A DNA stretch of 59,421 nt, from contig SHBX01000014.1 of assembly GCA_004211785.1 (NCBI GenBank), positions 1 to 59,421 on the forward strand, in the 5' to 3' direction. The translations under genes and the position numbers were made by a program. Position 1 is the stretch's first letter; every line of letters begins with the position of its first letter. The notes beneath the pieces are model-generated. The model made no database searches. It saw only the letters and a program-made list of their open reading frames with translations, and was not told where the DNA came from. Origin of the DNA: Winogradskyella sp. GTDB taxonomy: Bacteria > Bacteroidota > Bacteroidia > Flavobacteriales > Flavobacteriaceae. Shown here piece after piece: positions 51,554-59,421 of this stretch.

Positions 51554-52582
51554 TTATTGTTCTGCGAATCTAATAGATGCAGAAAATGGAACAACAATTG
51601 GCTTTCCTTGTTGCAGAGCTGGTTTCAATTTAGGTAGCATTTTAGTGACTCTCACTGCTTCTGCTACCAACTTTGGATCAGCTGCTCTAGCTCTTATATC
51701 AAAAATCTTACCAGTTTTATTTATTTTGAAATAAATGGTGATTTTTTGATTTCCTGTAAAACCTAAATCTGAGGCGATAGTTTTATCAAAATTTGCATCT
51801 ACAAACTGAGCTACTTTTTGACTCATGCAATCTTTTCTGGCTTTATTATCCTTATCCTCGCAACCAGGATAGATAGCACCTTCTTGACTTAATTTAAATC
51901 CACTTGTAGTACTTCCTCCATTTTTATTTTTCTCGGCAGCAGCTGCAGCTGCTGCTTTTCTATCAGCTTCTGCTTTGGCGGCAGCGGCTTTAACAGCAGT
52001 GGCTTTAGCAGCTCTTTCTTTAGCCTCTCTAGCTTCCTTTTCAGCTTTAGCTTTTGCAGCTTTCTTAGCTTCTGCGTCAGCTTTGGCTTTGGCATCACGT
52101 TCTGCTTTTGCTTTTTCTTCAGCTGCTTTTTTGGCTTCAGCTTTTTCTTTTGCCTCTTTTTCTGCTTGAAGTTTTAAGGCTTCAGCCTCTTCCTGAGCTA
52201 GAAGTTCTTCTGCAGCTTTCTCTTTTGCTGCATCCTCAGCTGCTTTTTCTGCAGCTTCTTCTTCAGCCTTTTCCTCTTCATTTGGCTCTTCTTCTGTAGT
52301 TTCTTGTACTAACTCTTCTTCAACTGGTTCTTCTTCAACTTGCTCTTCAGCATCTGTTTCTTCTTGAACATCTTCAATAACTTCTTCAGATTTAGTAGGA
52401 TTATCTGGTGTCATTTTATTGTTAACAACACTTGGCTCGCCAAAGTTTATGGCTACACCATATTCCTCTGGTATTTCTTTATACGGCGCACCAACTACAA
52501 ACATTAGCAATGCTATAATGAGCACTGTTAATCCTGTTATTTTGGCTGAATTACGCTCGTGTTTGGTTTTGAGGTATTTCAT
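51554..52582 (-). CDS. TonB-like energy transducer, first of a tandem pair
   Basis: 342 residues. N-terminal transmembrane segment (about 15-33) and PEEYGVAINFG, then a long Glu/Val-rich part (about 60-95) and a Lys/Ala/Glu-rich rod of about 110 residues (roughly 100-215) predicted as helix or coiled coil spanning the periplasm. The C-terminal TonB domain (about 240-342) has AIYPGCED, KITIYFKINKTGKIFDIRARA and IVVPFSASIRF. The rod's low complexity creates long shadow frames on the other strand. Paralogue of the next gene. Confidence 0.88.
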   Translation of the reverse strand: MKYLKTKHERNSAKITGLTVLIIALLMFVVGAPYKEIPEEYGVAINFGEPSVVNNKMTPDNPTKSEEVIEDVQEETDAEEQVEEEPVEEELVQETTEEEPNEEEKAEEEAAEKAAEDAAKEKAAEELLAQEEAEALKLQAEKEAKEKAEAKKAAEEKAKAERDAKAKADAEAKKAAKAKAEKEAREAKERAAKATAVKAAAAKAEADRKAAAAAAAEKNKNGGSTTSGFKLSQEGAIYPGCEDKDNKARKDCMSQKVAQFVDANFDKTIASDLGFTGNQKITIYFKINKTGKIFDIRARAADPKLVAEAVRVTKMLPKLKPALQQGKPIVVPFSASIRFAEQ

Positions 52583-52614
52583 TGTTGGTTAGATTAAATT
52601 TGGGAGTATCTTTA

Positions 52615-53007
52615 CTAATTAGATTTTACAGCTAATGTCGATTTTATCTTATTTCTATTAGCAATATCCATTATGAAGACCACATGCTTTAAATCTACAT
52701 CTTGGTCAGATCTTATGGTAATTGTTGGCGAGTCTGAACCTCCAACTTTCTCTATAACAGCTGCTTCCAATTGACTTTTTGGAATCTGTTTTAAATCTAC
52801 AAAATACTGTAAATCTTTATTGACACTAACTGATACATTTTTTGTTTGCGTTGTTTTACTACTTGATTTTGGTAGTAATAAATCAATAGCTTCTGCCGAA
52901 ACTAATGTAGACGCAATCATAAAAAATATCAGTAATAAGAATACAATATCTGTCATTGAAGACATATTGAATTCTGGTGTTACTTTATTTCTTCCACGTA
53001 AATTCAT
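52615..53007 (-). CDS. exbD: Biopolymer transporter ExbD
   Basis: 130 residues. One transmembrane segment (about 18-38) containing the conserved Asp of SSMTDIVFLLLIFFM, then a periplasmic domain with TITIRSDQDVDLKHVVFIMDIA. Part of the proton-driven ExbB-ExbD-TonB motor. One base separates it from exbB upstream and 32 bases from the first tonB-like gene. Confidence 0.94.
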   Translation of the reverse strand: MNLRGRNKVTPEFNMSSMTDIVFLLLIFFMIASTLVSAEAIDLLLPKSSSKTTQTKNVSVSVNKDLQYFVDLKQIPKSQLEAAVIEKVGGSDSPTITIRSDQDVDLKHVVFIMDIANRNKIKSTLAVKSN

Positions 53008-53008
53008 A

Positions 53009-53698
53009 CTAAATAGGCTCGTTTAAAAGGTCTAAAAATTCAAGTGAATTTGCTTCCATCTTATAAACAACCTTATTGGTTTTTACAACCAAATGATTAT
53101 AAGCTATATAGGCAACAATACCTACAATAAGTCCACCTACCGTCGTAGTCATTGCCGTGTAAAGTCCATCTGCTAGAGTTTTTATATCTATTGAACCTCC
53201 TGAATTAGCAATTTCGAAAATCGATAAAATCATCCCTATTACAGTTCCTAAGAATCCAATCATTGGGGCAGCACCAGAAATGGTAGCTAAGACACTAACA
53301 TTTTTTTCTAAACCGTAAATTTCTAAACGTCCTGCGTTTTCAATCGCTGTATTGATATCGTCTAAGGGCTTTCCAATTCTAGAAATACCTTTACTAATTA
53401 ATCGTGAAACTGGAGAGTTTGCTTGAGAACATAAGTTTTGGGCAGAATCAATTTTTCCATCACTAACGTAATCTCTAATTTGATTCATAAAATTAGAATC
53501 AACTTTAGAAGCTTCTTTAATGGCAAAAATTCTTTCGAAATAAATATATATTGCCGCAATAAATAAAATAACTAGAATAGTGATTATTACAATTCCAGCT
53601 GTTCCACCAGTTGTAATTAACTCTATAATAGATAATGTTTTTTCTACTGATTCGCCTTCAACTAAAGGTTCTGTTTCTTGTAAAATAGTGTTTAACAT
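53009..53698 (-). CDS. exbB: MotA/TolQ/ExbB proton channel family protein
   Basis: 229 residues with three transmembrane segments (about 30-55, 130-155, 170-195). ExbB/TolQ family blocks: APMIGFLGTVIGMILSIF and TTTVGGLIVGIVAYIAYN. It forms the proton channel with ExbD. Begins the exbB-exbD-tonB-tonB-folC operon, 60 bases downstream of nhaD on the same strand. Confidence 0.94.
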   Translation of the reverse strand: MLNTILQETEPLVEGESVEKTLSIIELITTGGTAGIVIITILVILFIAAIYIYFERIFAIKEASKVDSNFMNQIRDYVSDGKIDSAQNLCSQANSPVSRLISKGISRIGKPLDDINTAIENAGRLEIYGLEKNVSVLATISGAAPMIGFLGTVIGMILSIFEIANSGGSIDIKTLADGLYTAMTTTVGGLIVGIVAYIAYNHLVVKTNKVVYKMEANSLEFLDLLNEPI

Positions 53699-53758
53699 AG
53701 TAGATTATTGGTTTTAAATGATTTGGTATATAACGTAAAAAAAATGATTAACGTGTGT

Positions 53759-55150
53759 TTAGAATAAAGTTCTTGTGATCATAAAGGCAGCTGCACCAGC
53801 AATAAAACCAGCTAATGCTAACCATGCTATCTTTTTTAGATACCAGAAAAAGTCTATTTTCTCCATACCCATAGCAACAACTCCTGCAGCAGAACCAATA
53901 ATAAGCATGCTACCACCAGTTCCAGCAGAATAAGCTATAAAGTGCCACAAAGTATCATCTAATGGCTCTGTAAACATCCCTAAACTTGCTGCTACTAAGG
54001 GCACATTATCTATAACAGCTGATCCAACCCCGAGAAGAATAACGACTAAATCCGAAACTGCAGTGCCATCCATTTCAGTTCCCATCATTGGCATTGTATC
54101 CTGCAATGTGTTAGCAAAGCCGAATAAAATACCTAAGGACTCTAAAGCAGCAACTGCCATTAAAATACCTAAGAAGAATAAAATACTTGGCATTTCAATC
54201 CTAGATAATGAACGATGAACAGGACTATGGTGTTCATGCCCCATAGCTTCTCCTTGTCCAACTTGGGACATCGTAAAACGAGAGCTTGTATATATTTCTG
54301 CAAAAATAGCAACAATACCTAAAGCCAACATCATACCTACATATGGTGGCAAATGTGTTACTACCTTAAAAAATGGCACGGACACTATAGCTCCTAAACC
54401 TAAAAATAACATCGTAGAACTAAACCTGTTTCTTGCTTTTCCGTCGTCATCCTGCAATTCTAGTTCACCTTTAAAAGGTTTTAAAAATGATGCAATAAAT
54501 GTTGGAACCACCATACACAATACTGAAGGTATAAATAAATACAAGAACAGTTTTCCTGTAGACACCTTATTACCAATCCATAGCATTGTGGTTGTAACAT
54601 CACCAATCGGTGACCAAGCACCTCCAGCATTTGCTGCTATAATTATTAAACCAGCATACCATATACGAATGCTTCTGTCTTTCACAATCTTTTGAAGTAT
54701 AGAAATTAAAACTATCGTGGCTGTTAAGTTATCAATGATAGCTGATAGTATGAATGCTAAAATTGAAAACAGCCATAATAACTTCTTTCTACTTTTGAAA
54801 TTTACTGCAGCCTTTATAGTAGAAAAACCATCAAAATAATCTATAATTTCTACAATAGTCATAGCGCCTAGTAAAAACACTAATATCTCTGCAGTTTTAC
54901 CTAAATGATGCAGCAAGGTTTCTTCCATTAAATGCATTTTTTCTTCATGCGGAAGTAACCCAAAATTATCCATTAAAGTATGCTTAGCAGAATCAAACCA
55001 CTGTGGAAAAGCATCAATCCCTAGAGAAATTAACGCCCAACTAATGGCCATCATTACCAATGCAGGAATAAGTTTATCTATCTTGATACTATGCTCTAAA
55101 GTAATAGCTAAATAGCCGAATACAAATACTAATACTATAATGGTTTCCAT
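53759..55150 (-). CDS. nhaD: Sodium:proton antiporter NhaD
   Basis: 463 residues, about 12 transmembrane segments. NhaD family blocks: HHLGKTAEILVFLLGAMTIVEIID, SAIIDNLTATIVLIS, NAGGAWSPIGDVTTTMLWIG and SAVIDNVPLVAASLGMF, with the paired DN residues of the ion site. It exports sodium for protons, as expected in a marine cell. Starts five bases after the glutamate dehydrogenase stop. Confidence 0.93.
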   Translation of the reverse strand: METIIVLVFVFGYLAITLEHSIKIDKLIPALVMMAISWALISLGIDAFPQWFDSAKHTLMDNFGLLPHEEKMHLMEETLLHHLGKTAEILVFLLGAMTIVEIIDYFDGFSTIKAAVNFKSRKKLLWLFSILAFILSAIIDNLTATIVLISILQKIVKDRSIRIWYAGLIIIAANAGGAWSPIGDVTTTMLWIGNKVSTGKLFLYLFIPSVLCMVVPTFIASFLKPFKGELELQDDDGKARNRFSSTMLFLGLGAIVSVPFFKVVTHLPPYVGMMLALGIVAIFAEIYTSSRFTMSQVGQGEAMGHEHHSPVHRSLSRIEMPSILFFLGILMAVAALESLGILFGFANTLQDTMPMMGTEMDGTAVSDLVVILLGVGSAVIDNVPLVAASLGMFTEPLDDTLWHFIAYSAGTGGSMLIIGSAAGVVAMGMEKIDFFWYLKKIAWLALAGFIAGAAAFMITRTLF

Positions 55151-55155
55151 AGAAG

Positions 55156-56391
55156 TTATATTAATTGTTTAAGCGCTATTTCAAATGCAGTAGCACTAAT
55201 TCCTGTTTTCGTTTTGTTATCGTTATATAAATCTTGAAGTGCTTTTTTAATAACTGCTGATGTATCATCAAAAATAGCGTCATCTGTCATTTGTACTTTA
55301 CGCTCCATAAAATACGCAAAAACTCTCGCCATTCCACAATTTGAAATAAAATCAGGAATAAGACTTACCTTATTATCTGTATGTTCCATAATTGGTCCAA
55401 AGAAAATCTCTTTGTCTGCAAAAGGCACATTAGCACCACAAGAAATAACTTCTAAACCTGTATTGATAAGCTGATCTATTTGATCTTGAGTAATTAATCT
55501 AGAAGCAGCACATGGCGCAAACACTTCTGCTTGAAGCGACCAAATACGCTTATTCATCTCCTCAAAAGGTATAAGGTTATTGCTGCCTAAAGTATTTCCA
55601 TTTTTTGACAAATACATGTCTCTTACTTCTTCAAACGAAAAGCCATCTTCATTAATTAATCCTCCTACGCGGTCAATTATTCCAACAATCTTTGCTCCCA
55701 TTTGCGCTAAATAGAAAGTTGCCGCCGCACCTACATTGCCAAAACCTTGAACAATAGCTCTCTTTCCCTTGATACTATCTCCATGTATATCATAAAAATG
55801 CTTTGCCGCTTCAGCAACACCAAAACCAGTAATCATATCTGCTACTGTATATTTTTTTAATACATCTGGAGAGTAGTTGGTATTCTCAATAACCTTAATA
55901 ACACCATGTCTTAGTTGACCTATCCTATTTATTTTATCTGCTGCTGTTGGCTTAAAATGTCCTTCGAAAACTCCTTCTTGAGGATGCCAAACACCACTTT
56001 CTTCAGTAATTGGGATTACTTCATGAATCTCATCGACGTTCAAATCGCCTCCAGTTCCGTAGTAGCTTTTAAGCAATGGCGATACTGCAGCATACCAACG
56101 TTCTAAAACTCCTTTTTTTCTCGGGTCGTTTGGATTAAAGCTTATTCCTGATTTTGCACCTCCAATAGCTGGTCCAGAAACTGTAAACTTCACTTCCATA
56201 GTTTTAGCTAATGAAAGTACTTCATTCATATCCAAACCTTGACGCATTCTTGTCCCACCACCAGCTGCACCACCGCGAAGTGAGTTTATTACTGTCCAGC
56301 CTTCGGCTTCAGTTTCGGAATCATTCCAATGAAATACAATTTCGGGCACTTTATTTTCGTAAGTATTTAGTAAATCTTTTATGAGAGACAT
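55156..56391 (-). CDS. Glu/Leu/Phe/Val dehydrogenase (glutamate dehydrogenase-like)
   Basis: 411 residues. N-terminal substrate domain with GGAAGGGTRMRQGLD and the catalytic lysine in SGPAIGGAKSGI; a Rossmann domain with VQGFGNVGAAATFYLAQMGAK. It is shorter than hexameric GdhA, fits the NAD-type amino acid dehydrogenases, and acts on glutamate or a branched-chain amino acid. Preceded by TATATTTG and followed by nhaD, so it may lead a transcript that runs to folC. Confidence 0.93.
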   Translation of the reverse strand: MSLIKDLLNTYENKVPEIVFHWNDSETEAEGWTVINSLRGGAAGGGTRMRQGLDMNEVLSLAKTMEVKFTVSGPAIGGAKSGISFNPNDPRKKGVLERWYAAVSPLLKSYYGTGGDLNVDEIHEVIPITEESGVWHPQEGVFEGHFKPTAADKINRIGQLRHGVIKVIENTNYSPDVLKKYTVADMITGFGVAEAAKHFYDIHGDSIKGKRAIVQGFGNVGAAATFYLAQMGAKIVGIIDRVGGLINEDGFSFEEVRDMYLSKNGNTLGSNNLIPFEEMNKRIWSLQAEVFAPCAASRLITQDQIDQLINTGLEVISCGANVPFADKEIFFGPIMEHTDNKVSLIPDFISNCGMARVFAYFMERKVQMTDDAIFDDTSAVIKKALQDLYNDNKTKTGISATAFEIALKQLI

Positions 56392-56412
56392 TAGTTGGTT
56401 TTAGTTGATTAA

Positions 56413-56420
56413 CAAATATA
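56413..56420 (-). promoter_or_regulatory. Putative -7 element of the glutamate dehydrogenase-nhaD transcript
   Basis: TATATTTG on the minus strand, 22 bases upstream of the start codon. A TTTA lies about 21 bases further upstream, a weak -33 candidate. Confidence 0.45.
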
Positions 56421-56445
56421 AAAAACTCTAAATGTATAATGTAAA

Positions 56446-57543
56446 TTACACATTAATTTTAGGATTAAAAATTTTACCTGAGGAATGGTTCTTTTTTGCT
56501 CCAGTTACACTCTTAAGACAATTGACTTCATTTCTAACTTTCAGTACACCTAAAAGTCCGAAAACCAGCGCTTCTTTGTATTCTATAATATCAGTATTTG
56601 GAATTATGACTTCAGAATTTGAAAGGATTTTTATTCTTTCAATTAAAAATAAATTATAGACCCCACCACCAGTAAATAATGCTATAGTCTCATTTTGGTT
56701 CAAGTATTCTGAAATCTGAATAGCTGCATGCTCAACGAAAGTTCTTAAAATATCTTTGGTTTCTATGTTATAACCTTCAATAATTGGAATAACGATTTGC
56801 TGCACCCATTCTAAACTTAAAGATTTTGGCGGTTCTTGATTATAGAAAAGAAGGCTATTTAAGTCACTTAAAAGTGAAGTATTTAATTTTCCAGATTTAG
56901 CAATTTTACCTTCATCGTCATAATCAAAATCTAGTTGATTTACATAATGGTTAAGAACAATATTAACTGGACAGATGTCAAAAGCGATACGCTTCTTACT
57001 TTCTTCAAACGAAATATTTGCAAAACCGCCAAGGTTTATACAAAAATCATAGTTGCCAAATAATAATTTATCTCCAATTGGTACTAAAGGCGCACCTTGT
57101 CCACCAAGTTCTACATCTTGAACTCTAAAATCACATATTACTTTTTGCTTCAGAATATCTGCAAGATTTTTTTGATTTCCTATTTGATATGTATAACCTT
57201 CTTCAGGGTTATGCAATGCTGTATGCCCATGAGATGCTATAAAATCTATAATCTCAATAGAGTTCCTATTTATAAATTCCAGAATTTGACGAGCTAAATA
57301 TTCAGAATATTCATCATCAACTTGTTTTAAGTCTTTTTTAGAAAATTGAGTAAGGGTTTTTAGTTTTTGTTTCCATTCTTCTGAATATGGTATAGTTTGA
57401 AACTCAATGATTTCAAAATTCCATTTACCATTAAATAAGAATTTTGAATATAAAATATCTATTCCATCTAAAGATGTACCAGACATAACGGAAACAACAG
57501 AATAGGTATTTGTTAACATATCAGTAAAATTACCATTATCCAT
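56446..57543 (-). CDS. anmK: Anhydro-N-acetylmuramic acid kinase
   Basis: 365 residues from ATG 57543. A GTG at 57555 and an ATG at 57519 are also in frame; the last leaves the conserved start VVSVMSGTSLDGIDI intact, so the start is uncertain by eight codons. ATP-binding and active-site blocks: ASHGHTALHNPEEGYTYQIG, VCDFRVQDVELGGQGAPLVP-like segment, NLGGFANISF and ALFTGGGVYNLFL. It phosphorylates anhydro-MurNAc and opens the ring in peptidoglycan recycling. Divergent from the acyl-CoA dehydrogenase. Confidence 0.92.
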   Translation of the reverse strand: MDNGNFTDMLTNTYSVVSVMSGTSLDGIDILYSKFLFNGKWNFEIIEFQTIPYSEEWKQKLKTLTQFSKKDLKQVDDEYSEYLARQILEFINRNSIEIIDFIASHGHTALHNPEEGYTYQIGNQKNLADILKQKVICDFRVQDVELGGQGAPLVPIGDKLLFGNYDFCINLGGFANISFEESKKRIAFDICPVNIVLNHYVNQLDFDYDDEGKIAKSGKLNTSLLSDLNSLLFYNQEPPKSLSLEWVQQIVIPIIEGYNIETKDILRTFVEHAAIQISEYLNQNETIALFTGGGVYNLFLIERIKILSNSEVIIPNTDIIEYKEALVFGLLGVLKVRNEVNCLKSVTGAKKNHSSGKIFNPKINV

Positions 57544-57565
57544 TGAAAATACCACAACAAAAAAC

Positions 57566-57573
57566 TATCTTTG
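57566..57573 (+). promoter_or_regulatory. Putative -7 element of the acyl-CoA dehydrogenase gene
   Basis: TATCTTTG matches TAnnTTTG, 37 bases upstream of the ATG at 57611, in the 67-base gap from anmK. Confidence 0.45.
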
Positions 57574-57610
57574 CATCGAATTTTTAGGAAATCAATAAAA
57601 AATAATTTCT

Positions 57611-58753
57611 ATGGACTTTAGCTTAACAGAAGAGCATCTAATGATACGCGACGCCGCTCGTGATTTTGCACAAACGGAATTACTTCCTGGTGTTATAGAA
57701 CGTGATAATGCGCAAACTTTCCCAGACGAATTGGTACGCAAAATGGGAGAACTTGGTTTTATGGGCATTATGGTTGACCCAAAATATGGAGGAAGTGGTA
57801 TGGACGCTATTTCTTATATATTAATAATGGAAGAATTATCAAAGATTGATGCATCTGCTTCTGTAATGGTTTCTGTAAATAATTCATTAGTTTGTTATGG
57901 TCTTGAAGCTTTTGGTACTGAAGAACAAAAGCAAAAATACTTAACCAAGTTAGCTACGGGTGAGCAAATTGGAGCATTTTGTTTGAGTGAGCCTGAAGCT
58001 GGTAGTGATGCGACATCGCAAGCAACTACTGCTATTGATAAAGGTAATCACTATGTTATAAACGGAACAAAAAATTGGATTACTAATGGTGGTCGTTCTG
58101 ATGTTTATTTAGTGATTGCGCAAACTGATAGAGAAAAAGGACATAGAGGTATTAATGCCTTTATTGTCGAAAAAGGAATGGAAGGCTTTGCAATTGGGCC
58201 TAAAGAAGATAAGTTAGGAATTCGGGGAAGTGACACACATACATTACAGTTTAATGATGTAAAAGTGCCAAAAGAAAACAGAATTGGTGATGATGGATTT
58301 GGTTTTAAATTTGCTATGAAAACATTATCTGGTGGACGTATTGGCATTGCTGCTCAAGCTTTAGGTATTGCTTCTGGAGCATACGAATTAGCATTAAAAT
58401 ATTCTAAAGAACGTAAAGCGTTTGGCACTGAAATCTGCAACCACCAAGCTATTGCGTTTAAATTAGCTGACATGTATACAGAAATTGAAGCGGCTCGTAT
58501 GTTAGTTATGAAATCGGCTTGGGACAAGGACCAAGGCAATAACTACGATATGTCTAGTGCTATGGCTAAACTTTATGCTAGTAAAGTAGCTATGGAACAA
58601 ACTGTTGAAGCTGTACAAATACATGGCGGAAATGGTTTTGTAAAAGAATACCATGTCGAGCGTTTGATGCGTGATGCAAAGATTACTCAAATATATGAAG
58701 GGACTTCTGAAATTCAGAAAATTGTAATTTCAAGAGGTGTTATAAAAGGATAA
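57611..58753 (+). CDS. Acyl-CoA dehydrogenase
   Basis: 380 residues, the standard length. Blocks: FCLSEPEAGSDA for FAD/substrate contact, NGTKNWITNGG, RIGIAAQALGIASGAYE and QIHGGNGFVKEYHVER. The catalytic base is Glu363 in IYEGTSEIQK, at the position found in short-chain (butyryl-CoA) dehydrogenases. It oxidises acyl-CoA to enoyl-CoA with FAD and passes electrons to an electron-transfer flavoprotein. Monocistronic, with its own terminator. Confidence 0.95.
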   Translation: MDFSLTEEHLMIRDAARDFAQTELLPGVIERDNAQTFPDELVRKMGELGFMGIMVDPKYGGSGMDAISYILIMEELSKIDASASVMVSVNNSLVCYGLEAFGTEEQKQKYLTKLATGEQIGAFCLSEPEAGSDATSQATTAIDKGNHYVINGTKNWITNGGRSDVYLVIAQTDREKGHRGINAFIVEKGMEGFAIGPKEDKLGIRGSDTHTLQFNDVKVPKENRIGDDGFGFKFAMKTLSGGRIGIAAQALGIASGAYELALKYSKERKAFGTEICNHQAIAFKLADMYTEIEAARMLVMKSAWDKDQGNNYDMSSAMAKLYASKVAMEQTVEAVQIHGGNGFVKEYHVERLMRDAKITQIYEGTSEIQKIVISRGVIKG

Positions 58754-58774
58754 CTACTTAACATTATAAATTAG

Positions 58775-58806
58775 AAAAGGCTTCAAATAATTTGAAGCCT
58801 TTTTTG
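58775..58806 (+). terminator. Intrinsic terminator of the acyl-CoA dehydrogenase gene
   Basis: AAAAGGCTTCAAA (58775-58787) and its exact reverse complement (58791-58803) around TAA, with T-run on the plus strand and A-run on the other, so possibly bidirectional. Confidence 0.88.
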
Positions 58807-58881
58807 TTTAATATATCTACCTAATTATAACTAATAGTTATATTATTTCAATTCTTAAAAACAATCTTGAATATATACAAC

Positions 58882-58913
58882 AAAAAAGACCCAATCGTAA
58901 TGATTGAGTCTTT
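58882..58913 (-). terminator. Intrinsic terminator of the rRNA operon
   Basis: On the minus strand AAAGACTCAATC and GATTGGGTCTTT pair (one G-T) around a 5-base loop, followed by TTTTTT. It lies just past the 3' end of 5S rRNA. Confidence 0.85.
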
Positions 58914-58918
58914 CAAAA

Positions 58919-59024
58919 AAGGCGGCGACCTACTCTTCCACAGTAAGCAGTACCATCGGCGCAAACGGGCTTAACTTCTCTGTTCGGAAAGGTAAGAGGT
59001 GAGCCCCGTCGCTATAACCACCTT
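58919..59024 (-). rRNA. 5S ribosomal RNA
   Basis: About 106 bases on the minus strand. The ends AAGGTGG (59024) and CCGCCTT (58919) pair as helix I. Internal landmarks are CTCACCTCTTACC, CCGAACAGAGAAGTTAAGC and CGCCGATGGTACTGC. It lies downstream of the 23S 3' end and before a terminator. Exact ends are uncertain by a few bases. Confidence 0.93.
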
Positions 59025-59184
59025 AAAATTTAAGTAGTTAGTCTTTAGTATAAAGTAATTAGTCTTTTTACTCTAATTACTAGGAACTAATTCCTAATTA
59101 CTGCAGCTTCGCTGCTAATATCTTAACATATTGAAAAACGATTCATGAATAATAATTTAATCTATTGAACTTTATAAAAAAACA

Positions 59185-59421
59185 GGCGTACAATAAGCCT
59201 ACGGGTTATTAGTACTACTTGGCTATGACATTACTGCCTTTACACCTATAGCCTATCAACGTGGTCATCTCCCACGACCCTTTAAAGAAATCTCATCTTG
59301 TGGTGGGTTTCGCGCTTATATGCTTTCAGCGCTTATCCCTTCCGAACGTAGCTACCCTGCAATGCTTCTGGCGAAACAACAGGTACACTAGAGGTTCGTC
59401 CAACTCGGTCCTCTCGTACTA
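59185..59421 (-). rRNA. 23S ribosomal RNA, 3' end only
   Basis: The minus strand from 59421 contains the conserved 3' domain: TAGTACGAGAGGACC (sarcin-loop side region), AACCTCTAGTGTACCTGTTG, AGCATCTAAG-like sequence and ACTAATAACCCGTAGGCTT near the end. The 5' part is outside the window. The 3' end, placed near 59185, is approximate. The 59025-59184 spacer has no tRNA or other feature. Confidence 0.9.

Noticed and set aside
51889..52299. Several open frames and repeat-like sequence opposite the tonB-like rod
   Set aside because: They mirror the Lys/Ala/Glu codon bias of the coiled region. The repeats are low complexity in the protein, not a DNA repeat or CRISPR array.
1..59421. Prophage, insertion sequence, integron or CRISPR array
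   Set aside because: No transposase, integrase, phage structural gene, att-like direct repeat or spaced repeat array was seen, and the genes are mostly core flavobacterial genes.

Overview
The window is chromosomal DNA from a marine-type member of the Flavobacteriaceae (phylum Bacteroidota). The evidence is AT-rich sequence, the type IX secretion and gliding genes porU, porV and gldJ, a protein carrying a type IX sorting tail, promoters of the Bacteroidota TTTG / TAnnTTTG form, almost no Shine-Dalgarno sequences, and a glutamate dehydrogenase-nhaD-exbB-exbD-tonB-folC gene order that I recall as common in this family. A genus cannot be fixed from the window alone. No prophage, insertion sequence, integron or CRISPR array is visible.

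Layout. 1-4841 (mostly minus): a truncated secreted protein, a secreted DinB-fold protein, a DUF4136 lipoprotein, then an operon of a fused hypoxanthine phosphoribosyltransferase/adenylate kinase, Obg and a voltage-gated potassium channel. 4994-10342 (plus): purK, purE, a lipoprotein, an M3 oligopeptidase and an unrecognised LAS-type (MepA-like) membrane peptidase. 10343-11620 (minus): a DUF2235 lipoprotein hydrolase. 11672-15423 (plus): a GbsR/MarR regulator with a perfect palindrome over its promoter, an operon of four small membrane proteins plus a TIGR01777 epimerase behind a second copy of that palindrome, then an ECF sigma factor with a small zinc-ligand protein. 15406-25164: a UbiA-like membrane protein, glycine dehydrogenase, a ketoacyl synthase/methyltransferase/glycosyltransferase operon, phosphatase PafA and a lipid-type ABC transporter pair. 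25168-31471: DUF389 protein, mannose-1-phosphate guanylyltransferase, SprT protease and glycan-type genes. 31513-37354: a 1343-residue secreted haloperoxidase-like fusion, a short-chain dehydrogenase and an M28 peptidase.

37443-49144 holds the central block: the pyruvate dehydrogenase E2 and E1-alpha genes, cytidine deaminase, porV and porU on the minus strand, and gldJ and murF diverging on the plus strand. Two tRNA-Val genes (UAC and GAC) follow. The last part, 49443-58753, is a minus-strand series of folC, two tandem tonB-like genes, exbD, exbB, nhaD, glutamate dehydrogenase and anmK, with an acyl-CoA dehydrogenase diverging from anmK. The right edge is the 3' end of a minus-strand rRNA operon (5S and the end of 23S).

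How the parts connect: PorU and PorV process and anchor cargo at the cell surface, and the haloperoxidase-like fusion is a visible cargo candidate. ExbB, ExbD and the two TonB proteins supply energy to outer-membrane transporters. NhaD and glutamate dehydrogenase lie in the same transcription direction only a few bases apart, suggesting co-expression of sodium/proton balance, nitrogen metabolism and TonB energisation. The best candidate for a poorly described system is the GbsR-regulated membrane operon at 11672-14556, because regulator and target operon share the same palindrome with identical spacing.
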